A stretch of DNA of 10,825 nucleotides from the NCBI GenBank assembly GCA_016794765.1, contig JAEUJG010000347.1, forward strand, positions 1 to 10,825, in the 5' to 3' direction. Every line of letters starts with the position of its first letter. Position 1 is the first letter of the stretch. Positions 6,203-10,825 of the stretch are shown in pieces. The DNA is from Spirochaetaceae bacterium (GTDB lineage: Bacteria; Spirochaetota; Spirochaetia; Treponematales; Rectinemataceae). A model generated the notes under the pieces. That model saw only the letters and a program-made list of their open reading frames with translations, ran no database searches and was not told the origin of the DNA. Both the position numbers and the translations under genes were made by a program.

Positions 6203-7351
6203 TCAGTAGAAGTTTGAAAGCTGCCCGGCGGGCCGGATCAGCTTTTGCTCGAGCTTGAGCATGGTCGCGTAGTCGACCATGAGCTTGTCCTCGATCTGCG
6301 AAAGCACCGTGCCCGCGCCGTCGCGCGACGCCGCCAGGGCTTCCGTCGTCCGCAGGCTCCAGACGTCGCAGCCGGCGCCGGAGCCGTAGTCCGCGACGCC
6401 GACGAGCTCTCCGGCCTCGGCCCAGTCGAGGATGTGGGCCAGCGCCAGGAAGGACTGGGCCGCGCCCGCGTCGCCGATCATTTGGGTGAGGACGTAGGGC
6501 AGGACCTGCATCATGTCGAGGCCGCACTTGCCCATGGTCATGAGGGCCCGGACGCCCGTCTTCTGTGGCACCACGAACTTGGCGTAGTCCGAGGGCCCGG
6601 TCGCGGTGGCGGCGAAGTAGTCCGAGACCGCGGGCACGACGTGGTCCAGGAGGCCCCAGTTGGCGACCCAGCCGTAGAATCCGGCGCCCGACTGGATGAA
6701 GCGCTCGCCTTCGACGCGGAAGTAGTCGTTCTGGTCCCAGGAGTGGGTCCTCCAGGGGCCGAGCTCCGCGAGGCCGGCCGCGCGGCCGACGAGGAGGGCG
6801 CAGGCGCCCGCCCCGGCCACGTACTCGACCACCTGGCCCGGCGCGACGTGGCGGTTCGGCGTGTCCGCGGCCACCACAAGGGCGCGTTGCACGACGCCGC
6901 TCTCCACGAGGCCGCGGGCCAGGGTCAGGGCCGCCGAGCCCGATCGTTCCGCGCACTGCACGTCGCAGGCCAGTGCCCCGGGCGGAATGTCGAGCGCGTC
7001 CTTGAGGACCTCCGCCGCCGCCTTGGTCGCGTAGGGCGAGGTGCCCGTTCCGAGGAGGACCGCGCCGATCCCGAGCCCGGCCGCGCCGCCGACCCCCGCG
7101 GCGCCATCCGCGCCGCCTCCGGCTTTCGCCGCGCCTCCCGCGGCCATTCCCGCGGCGGCCCGCTCGAGGCAGGCGCGTCCCGCGGCGACCGCCAGCGTCA
7201 GCGTATCCTCGTCGGGGCCGAGGACGGCCCGCTCGCCGATGGAGAGCAGGTCGAGGAAGGACTCCGCCAGGTTGCCCCAGACGGCGCGGATCTCGGTGCC
7301 CGCGATCCGGCGCCGCGGGACGGCCGTCCCGTAGGCGAGTATGCCGCTCAT
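6203..7351 (-). CDS. HMG-CoA synthase-like protein, catalytic residues apparently lost
   Basis: Encodes 382 aa with archaeal-type HMG-CoA synthase layout. GTAVPRRRIAGTEI is at 8-21, GPDEDTLTLAV at 45-55, SPYATK at 105-110, ACDVQCAERSGSAAL at 128-142, YGSGAGCDVWSLR at 322-334, and the tail DKLMVDYATMLKLEQK at 355-370. Against the family pattern (GSESHPY, EFACKAGT, FHQPN) the active-site positions differ: Glu becomes Gly103, Cys becomes Glu135 (a Cys lies two residues earlier at 133), and His becomes Val260 in FVVPQ. So HMG-CoA synthesis is unlikely. A Gly/Ala-rich stretch (about 64-95) looks like an inserted linker. The start ATG at 7351 lies six bases after the SCP2 stop without a clear ribosome site, implying coupling. 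A structural or CoA-binding partner of the thiolase/DUF35 pair is the favoured inference; a KAS III-like fold is certain only at superfamily level. Confidence 0.85.
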   Translation of the reverse strand: MSGILAYGTAVPRRRIAGTEIRAVWGNLAESFLDLLSIGERAVLGPDEDTLTLAVAAGRACLERAAAGMAAGGAAKAGGGADGAAGVGGAAGLGIGAVLLGTGTSPYATKAAAEVLKDALDIPPGALACDVQCAERSGSAALTLARGLVESGVVQRALVVAADTPNRHVAPGQVVEYVAGAGACALLVGRAAGLAELGPWRTHSWDQNDYFRVEGERFIQSGAGFYGWVANWGLLDHVVPAVSDYFAATATGPSDYAKFVVPQKTGVRALMTMGKCGLDMMQVLPYVLTQMIGDAGAAQSFLALAHILDWAEAGELVGVADYGSGAGCDVWSLRTTEALAASRDGAGTVLSQIEDKLMVDYATMLKLEQKLIRPAGQLSNFY

Positions 7352-7357
7352 CGCGCG

Positions 7358-7690
7358 CTACGCTTTCTTGGGGATGTCCCAGAGTCCCGAGAACGCGATG
7401 GAATCCATCATCGGCCCCTTCATCTTGAGGAGCTTGGCGTTGACGAGCTTCATCGGCGGCGTCTCGCCGGTGAACATCTGGCAGATGTATTCGGAGTTCC
7501 CGGAGATCGTGAGCTTGGGCTCGCGGGTCTGGCCCTCCTCGACGGTGCAGGCGCCGTTCTCGACGCTGAGCGTCCATTTGGAGGGCTCCTCGCCCTGGAG
7601 ATCGAAAAGGATGACGCGGTTCCAGCCCTTGGCCTTCTCCGGTTTGAAGATGGAGGGGAGCGAGTTGACGACTTCGGCGATCCTGGACAT
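7358..7690 (-). CDS. SCP2 sterol-carrier domain protein
   Basis: Encodes 110 aa, a stand-alone SCP2 domain. The fold pattern is visible: an N-terminal helix (about 3-17), strands RVILFDLQGEE (25-35), KWTLSVENGACTVEEG (38-53) and PKLTISGNSEYICQMFTG (58-75), then the lipid-pocket helix and the typical KLLKMKGPMM (86-95). SCP2 domains bind sterols, fatty acids or acyl-CoA in a hydrophobic tunnel and hand them to partner enzymes; some are fused to SCP-x thiolases. The ATG at 7690 is chosen for AAGGAGG six bases upstream. It lies 35 bases after the first gene of the operon and six before the HMGCS-like gene. It probably presents a lipidic substrate to the thiolase-like complex. Confidence 0.88.
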   Translation of the reverse strand: MSRIAEVVNSLPSIFKPEKAKGWNRVILFDLQGEEPSKWTLSVENGACTVEEGQTREPKLTISGNSEYICQMFTGETPPMKLVNAKLLKMKGPMMDSIAFSGLWDIPKKA

Positions 7691-7725
7691 GGTTTTCCTC
7701 CTTGCGCGTTGCGCGATATGGGCCG

Positions 7726-8763
7726 TCATTCGACGGCGCCGAACACCTTTTCCTGGACTTCGAGGATGCGGGGCATGTCGTCCGCGGGCAGTGTCGTCAG
7801 GCGGAAGCGGCAGGCGGAGCCGTCGATTCCGAGGGAAACCTCCCTCTCGTAGGCCGGCGAGACCATGGGCGGCATCGTGATCATCATCGTGGCGAGGCCG
7901 TGGACCTCGCAGTAGCGGCAGAAACCCCAGCCGAGGGAGCGCGGCGGCAGGCCTTCCCAGCGCTCGACGGCCTCGTAGACCCCGGCCAGTTCGCAGTTCT
8001 CGAGGACGCTGACGCGGACGGATGCATCCCCCTCCGCGCGCTCGGGCTCCGAGTGGAAGAATTGGTCGGCGTACATGCCGCGGAGGCCGAGTTCCATGAG
8101 GTCGCCGATGTCCTCGAAGCCGGCCTTGGGCAGGGCCGTCGCGAAGAAAGCCCGGGACACGTCCCACATGAAGTCGCCCTCCGTCGCGGCAACGGCGTCG
8201 CGCAACGCGGCCTCTCCGCCGCGGCGGACGAGCTCCGCCGCGCAGGTCGCGCCGGCGACGAGGAACCGGTTGTAGTTCGCGACGCTCCTCGCGCAGAGGC
8301 CGAGCCAGCGGTCGAGGAGGGAGCGGGGGAAGGCGCCGACGGCCACGACGGCTTCGGACTCATCCTGGAGGGCGCGCATCGTCTCGGCCCAATCGGGGGG
8401 CATGTCGAGGGGGGCGGCGGCCACGGCCTCGACGACGGCCGGAAGGCCGCGGCCCGCCTTCGCCGCGAGTTCCCTCATGTCGGCCAGGAAGCGGCCCGCG
8501 TAGTCGGCGATCCGCGCCGCGACGGCGGGCTCCCCGGCCAGGCCGGGAAGGGCCGCGCCGCGGAGGAGCGTGGCCAGGCGCAGCGGCATCTCGTGCTCGA
8601 CGCTGGCCCAGTAGGCCGCCATCACGCGGAGCCCGGGATACCAGTCCCGCTCGGCGACCTGTTCGCCGCGCCAGAGCTTTTCGTACTCGCCCTTTTCCCA
8701 ATAGCCGAGGGCCAGGCCGAGGTTCCGGGCCCACTTGTGGTTGTGGAACTCGCTGTAGTTCAC
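7726..8763 (-). CDS. Unrecognised 345-aa protein with CxxCxxH motif
   Basis: Encodes 345 aa, soluble and largely helical in the first 240 residues, with an aromatic-rich N-terminus (FHNHKWARNLGLALGYW). The second half has GDFMWDVSRAFF near 209-220 and a Cys/His cluster, GFCRYCEVHG (C282, C285, H288), with another Cys at 318. This could bind zinc or an Fe-S cluster or carry out Cys chemistry. It loosely resembles bacterial families related to L-2-amino-thiazoline-4-carboxylate hydrolase, but this is not firm. The start is GTG at 8763: GGGGAGG lies four bases upstream and the next Met is at residue 48. It is the first gene of the seven-gene operon, facing the TetR operator about 130 bases upstream. 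Function unknown. Confidence 0.75.
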   Translation of the reverse strand: MNYSEFHNHKWARNLGLALGYWEKGEYEKLWRGEQVAERDWYPGLRVMAAYWASVEHEMPLRLATLLRGAALPGLAGEPAVAARIADYAGRFLADMRELAAKAGRGLPAVVEAVAAAPLDMPPDWAETMRALQDESEAVVAVGAFPRSLLDRWLGLCARSVANYNRFLVAGATCAAELVRRGGEAALRDAVAATEGDFMWDVSRAFFATALPKAGFEDIGDLMELGLRGMYADQFFHSEPERAEGDASVRVSVLENCELAGVYEAVERWEGLPPRSLGWGFCRYCEVHGLATMMITMPPMVSPAYEREVSLGIDGSACRFRLTTLPADDMPRILEVQEKVFGAVE

Positions 8764-8894
8764 GCCGCCTCCCCGCGCGGGCCCCGGCGGGCCGCCCGCG
8801 CTGTCTTCCCCTCGAGGCTTTTCCCTCCGCTCCCGATGCGGTACTCTGCGATCACGGCGCCTGGCCCGGTCCTCCGGAGGGGAGCCAAGGGTGT

Positions 8895-8928
8895 TCGATA
8901 TAATGCACCCATGAGTGTATTATATCGA
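8895..8928. promoter_or_regulatory. Putative TetR operator, 34-bp palindrome
   Basis: Arms TCGATATAATGCAC (8895-8908) and GTGTATTATATCGA (8915-8928) are complementary except for one base, around a 6-base centre. Each arm contains a perfect -10 hexamer TATAAT, one per strand (8899-8904 plus; 8919-8924 minus). It lies between the divergent TetR gene and the seven-gene operon. Such long palindromes flanked by divergent genes are the usual TetR binding sites. Occupancy would hide both -10 boxes. Confidence 0.75.
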
Positions 8929-8946
8929 GCCTGTTGATTCACGCAA
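8919..8946 (-). promoter_or_regulatory. Candidate promoter of the seven-gene operon
   Basis: On the minus strand TTGCGT (8946-8941, three of six matches to -35) is followed after 16 bases by a perfect TATAAT (8924-8919). Transcription would begin near 8912, giving a leader of about 150 bases before the GTG at 8763. The plus-strand TATAAT (8899-8904), expected for tetR, has no recognisable -35 upstream. Confidence 0.45.
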
Positions 8947-8955
8947 GGAGAAAAG

Positions 8956-9516
8956 ATGTCCGACGAGCGAAAATCCGTCCGGGGGAGGCCGAGGACCGAC
9001 GCGAGGGAACGCATCCTCGACGCCGCGGCGATGCTTTTGGCAAAGCGCGGCGCCGAAGTATCGACGGAGGAGATAGCCGACGCGGCCGGGGTGGCCCGCC
9101 GGACCGTGTTCAATTACTTCCCGGCGCGGGAGGACCTCCTGCGCGCCTGCCTTGACCCCATCCTCGAGGACGGCATCGCCATAGCCGAGGACCTGTTGGC
9201 GCGGGGAGGGCGAGGGAGCGCCGCCCTGGGTGAGCTGTGCGGGGAGCTCCTCCGCCGGCAGGGCGACCGCATCGGCCTCCTCGGGGCCGTGGACTTCGCC
9301 GGCTCGGCCGGGGTCGAGGCCCTGCACCGCCGCTACATCGAGCGCTTCCGCGAGCTGGCCGGCGAGGAGGTCGACGCCTCGACCCTCTACGCGGTGTACC
9401 GCTGCTTCGCGCCCCTGTCCTCGGTCGTCGCGGGCGAGGCGGACGGACCGGAACGCTTCGGGGCCGCGATGCGCGGCCTCGTCGAGGGGATGCTGAAGGG
9501 CCGCCGTCGGCGCTAG
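8956..9516 (+). CDS. TetR-family transcriptional regulator
   Basis: Encodes 186 aa. The N-terminal TetR DNA-binding domain is clear: RERILDAAAMLLAKRG (17-32), then the HTH STEEIADAAGVARRTVFNYFPAREDLL (36-62), with GVARRTVFNYF as recognition helix. The C-terminal ligand and dimer domain (about 65-180) is helical and not close to a known subfamily. AAGGAG lies five bases before the ATG at 8956. The gene is divergent from the seven-gene operon, with the 34-bp palindrome between them, so it probably represses both itself and that operon. By analogy with lipid-metabolism TetR proteins an acyl-CoA effector is plausible but not shown. Confidence 0.93.
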   Translation: MSDERKSVRGRPRTDARERILDAAAMLLAKRGAEVSTEEIADAAGVARRTVFNYFPAREDLLRACLDPILEDGIAIAEDLLARGGRGSAALGELCGELLRRQGDRIGLLGAVDFAGSAGVEALHRRYIERFRELAGEEVDASTLYAVYRCFAPLSSVVAGEADGPERFGAAMRGLVEGMLKGRRRR

Positions 9517-9521
9517 CCGCC

Positions 9522-9556
9522 GCCGTCCGCGCCGCCCGGGCGCGGCGACGGACGGC
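9522..9556 (+). terminator. Strong GC hairpin after tetR, no T-tract
   Basis: GCCGTCCG (9522-9529) pairs with CGGACGGC (9549-9556), and CGCCG (9530-9534) pairs with CGGCG (9543-9547), leaving a one-base bulge and an 8-base loop. It begins five bases after the tetR stop. No U-run follows, so it may be a non-canonical terminator or a 3' stabilising structure. Confidence 0.45.
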
Positions 9557-9566
9557 CCAACCGCTT

Positions 9567-9590
9567 CCGGGCCGGTCGCCGGGCCGGTCG
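9567..9590. repeat. Two-copy 12-bp tandem repeat
   Basis: CCGGGCCGGTCG occurs twice head to tail, followed by a partial CCG, between the hairpin after tetR and the 62-aa gene. It is a minor GC-rich duplication with no evident role. Confidence 0.7.
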
Positions 9591-9624
9591 CCGCCGCGAA
9601 GGGCGGTCCCGGCCGCCGGCGCCT

Positions 9625-9813
9625 TCAGTCGGCGGGTCCCGGCTCGCGGCGGATTTCGCGCGCGGCCGCGGCCGCGGCAGAGAGCATCGCGTCGCAGTAG
9701 GACGCGTCGAGGGTCATGGCGTCCGTCGCCATCGCGGAATCGAACGACGCGCCCGAAAAGGCGTCGTGGCGGCGCGCGTCGCGCCCTTGGGTAGACTTCG
9801 TCACAGCGTCCAT
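9625..9813 (-). CDS. 62-aa small protein of unknown function
   Basis: A short frame with a very good ribosome site: TAGGAGG seven bases before the ATG at 9813. The product has a polar, basic N-terminus (KSTQGRDARRHD), then a Met/Ala/Asp-rich part with repeated DAM-like steps (SAMATDAMTLDASYCDAML, about 27-45), a polyalanine run (46-51) and a charged tail. It has no signal peptide or membrane segment, and one Cys. No family was recognised. It lies downstream of the terminator that closes the 70-aa membrane gene, so it would need its own promoter; none is clear (only a weak ACAATC-like -10). The ribosome site is the main support. Confidence 0.5.
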   Translation of the reverse strand: MDAVTKSTQGRDARRHDAFSGASFDSAMATDAMTLDASYCDAMLSAAAAAAREIRREPGPAD

Positions 9814-9885
9814 ATCGACGCCTCCTACATGGGAAGATTGTGCGATCTTGGTGTCCGGTCGGGGCGTCCAGTCGCGCCGAAGGCG

Positions 9886-9920
9886 AAAAAAAGCCGCCGC
9901 CTCTCGAGGAGGGCGGCGGC
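9886..9920 (-). terminator. Rho-independent terminator of the 70-aa membrane gene
   Basis: On the minus strand a perfect 9-bp stem, GCCGCCGCC/GGCGGCGGC (9920-9912 and 9901-9893), with a 10-base loop is followed at once by seven Ts (9892-9886). It begins 34 bases after the stop codon at 9955. This is the clearest intrinsic terminator in the window. Confidence 0.88.
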
Positions 9921-9954
9921 CTGTTCCCGGCGGGAAGGTCCTTCGCTCTACGCG

Positions 9955-10167
9955 TTAGGCGCTTCCGGCCTCTGGATGCGGGTTGCTCGCTTCGCCCGGC
10001 CGGTCGCCGAAGGAGCCCCGTAGGTCGCCAAGAAGGACGACGATAAGGCTGATGACGACGAGAATGACGACGAGGACGAGGGAAAGGGAGAGGGGGGAAG
10101 AGGAGAGGCTCGCGCCGAAACGCGCGGGTGTGGCGGTGATGGTCGTGTCGATGGCGATTGAACCCAC
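9955..10167 (-). CDS. 70-aa single-pass membrane protein
   Basis: The start is taken as GTG at 10167, with AAGGAG ten bases upstream. An ATG at 10218 is in frame but lies inside the predicted promoter and has no ribosome site. The protein has a polar N-terminal segment (1-25), one strongly hydrophobic helix (about 29-51: LSLVLVVILVVISLIVVLLG) and a polar, Gly/Pro/Glu-rich C-terminal tail. It is too short for an enzyme; regulators or small components of membrane complexes have this shape. Its own promoter and intrinsic terminator show a single-gene unit. No homology was recognised. Confidence 0.62.
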   Translation of the reverse strand: MGSIAIDTTITATPARFGASLSSSPLSLSLVLVVILVVISLIVVLLGDLRGSFGDRPGEASNPHPEAGSA

Positions 10168-10208
10168 GGCGCACTGTCTCCTTGTAGAGATTCGATCCTC
10201 TCGCGCAA

Positions 10209-10237
10209 AACGTATCATGGGATGAAACGGGGGTCAA
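10209..10237 (-). promoter_or_regulatory. Candidate promoter of the 70-aa membrane gene
   Basis: On the minus strand a -35 TTGACC (10237-10232, five of six matches) is followed after 17 bases by TACGTT (10214-10209), a weak -10 with three of six matches. Initiation near 10202 precedes the AAGGAG at 10183-10178 and fits the GTG start at 10167. Confidence 0.4.
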
Positions 10238-10488
10238 GCGCGTAACGCCGGATTCCGGAACTTTTTCCCGTCGCCGGCGCGGGTGCGAGCGTGTGCAAGC
10301 GCGCGGCGCTCGGCGCATGACGAGGGACGCGGGCGCGCGGTGCCGTCGTGCCCTGGTGGCGCGCAGCTCCGTGGCACCGTGCCGCGCCGCGCCGCGACAA
10401 CGCTTGTTCCTTGCTTCCGGCGACGGATGCCCTATAGTGAAGGCAAGGTCATGATGGCGATGGCGCGTCCATCGCAAGGGAGGCGAGC
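10238..10488. other. Divergent intergenic region, no gene seen
   Basis: About 250 bases between the 70-aa gene's promoter and the flavodoxin-like lipoprotein. It is very GC-rich (long GCGC/CGCCG runs). Distant arms CGGTGCC (10338-10344) and GGCACCG (10373-10379) could pair, but with a 28-base interval this is weak. Apart from the promoter at 10411-10438, no coding or RNA feature is supported. Confidence 0.6.
10411..10438 (+). promoter_or_regulatory. Candidate promoter of the flavodoxin-like lipoprotein
   Basis: TTGCTT (10411-10416) is followed after 16 bases by TATAGT (10433-10438, five of six -10 matches). Initiation near 10445 would leave a leader of about 44 bases to the ATG at 10489. Confidence 0.5.
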
Positions 10489-10825
10489 ATGTCCAAGACC
10501 CTGCGCGCAAACGATGGTTCGGCCGGCGCGGCTTGGCGCGTGAATCGCGCGGCGGTCGCCGCCGCCCTGGCGGTCGCGGTCCTGTTCGGTTCGTCCTGCG
10601 CCAGCGCCCGGGACGAGGGCAGCAAACCGGACGCCGTGGGCGGCGTCAGCCTCGTCGCTCCGGCGGCCGCGGTGGCCGCGGAGGAGCTTCCCGGCCCGGT
10701 CGCCGCCGGCAAGGTCCTGGTCGTCTACTTCACGACGGGCAACGCCGCCGAGCGGGTCGCCAAGGACCTGGCCTCCCTCCACGGAGCGGACCTCGAAAGA
10801 ATAGAGGATCTGAAGCCGCGGAGCT
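10489..10825 (+). CDS. Flavodoxin-domain lipoprotein (3' end beyond window)
   Basis: 112 residues are visible before the right edge. The ATG at 10489 has AAGGGAGG five bases upstream. A signal segment (about 20-36, AAVAAALAVAVLFGSSC) ends in a lipobox-like FGSSC with Cys37. An Ala/Val/Pro-rich linker (38-73) follows. KVLVVYFTTGNAAERVAKDL (75-94) is the first beta strand, FMN-phosphate loop (T82-T83-G84-N85) and helix of a flavodoxin fold, followed by GADLERIEDLKPRS, which matches the flavodoxin families found in secreted or membrane-attached proteins. The loop has Ala at 86 where a Thr or Ser is common. An exported, lipid-anchored FMN electron carrier is the natural reading; the remaining domain is not visible. 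Confidence 0.78.
   Translation, partial: MSKTLRANDGSAGAAWRVNRAAVAAALAVAVLFGSSCASARDEGSKPDAVGGVSLVAPAAAVAAEELPGPVAAGKVLVVYFTTGNAAERVAKDLASLHGADLERIEDLKPRS

Noticed and set aside
6192..7577. Long in-frame minus-strand extension upstream of the thiolase-like gene
   Set aside because: The extension is Arg/Gly-rich and overlaps the HMGCS-like gene in another frame; the ATG at 6191 with its ribosome site explains the real start.
6245..7852. Long plus-strand open frame opposite the HMGCS-like and SCP2 genes
   Set aside because: Low-complexity composition with no motif; antisense to well-supported genes.
8760..8912. Possible 50-aa leader peptide on the minus strand starting in the operator centre
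   Set aside because: Its ATG lies in the centre of the TetR palindrome at or near the predicted transcription start and has no ribosome site; the overlap of its stop with the GTG at 8763 is probably chance.
10338..10379. Inverted arms CGGTGCC/GGCACCG suggesting a regulatory RNA hairpin
   Set aside because: Seven-bp arms with a 28-base interval in very GC-rich DNA are expected by chance; no U-tract or conserved riboswitch feature.
9110..10510. Long minus-strand open frame across the small-gene region
   Set aside because: The product is Arg/Pro/Ala-rich without any domain, and it runs through tetR, hairpins, a terminator and promoters.

Overview
The window is GC-rich (roughly two thirds or more G+C by eye). 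It comes from a bacterium with a Gram-negative-type envelope: it holds a predicted outer-membrane barrel protein, a lipoprotein with bacterial Ig-like repeats and a flavodoxin-like lipoprotein. Relaxed lipoboxes and the barrel/lipoprotein pairing would fit a high-GC spirochaete, but a delta-proteobacterium-like lineage is not excluded. No rRNA, tRNA, CRISPR array or insertion sequence was seen.

Layout. (1) 1-1523, minus strand: a two-gene envelope operon, a barrel-like protein followed by an Ig-like lipoprotein that runs off the left edge. It is driven by a near-consensus sigma70 promoter in an AT-rich patch. (2) 1524-2878, plus strand: a HXXEE-family membrane protein and an overlapping MarR regulator. 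Two matching palindromes three helical turns apart lie over their promoter, and a GC-only tandem repeat sits in the leader. (3) 8763-2943, minus strand: a tight seven-gene operon encoding an unknown CxxCxxH protein, an SCP2 protein, an HMG-CoA-synthase-like protein, a thiolase-like protein, a DUF35 zinc-ribbon/OB-fold protein, a seven-helix membrane protein and an NAD-type short-chain dehydrogenase. (4) 8895-9516: a divergent TetR regulator, with a 34-bp palindrome between it and the operon. (5) 9522-10237: hairpins, a short tandem repeat, a 62-aa small protein and a 70-aa single-pass membrane protein with its own promoter and terminator. (6) 10411-10825, plus strand: a promoter and the start of a flavodoxin-domain lipoprotein that runs off the right edge.

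The centre of interest is the seven-gene operon. Its HMGCS-thiolase-DUF35 order matches the archaeal mevalonate-pathway complex, in which DUF35 holds thiolase and HMG-CoA synthase together. Here, however, the HMGCS-like protein appears to have lost the family's catalytic Glu, Cys and His, and the thiolase lacks the usual second cysteine. With SCP2 and SDR partners and a TetR regulator, the set looks like an acyl-CoA carbon-carbon bond-making or -breaking complex (thiolase or retro-aldolase) acting on an unknown, probably lipidic substrate, rather than a mevalonate pathway. That reading is inference; the motif losses are seen directly in the sequence.
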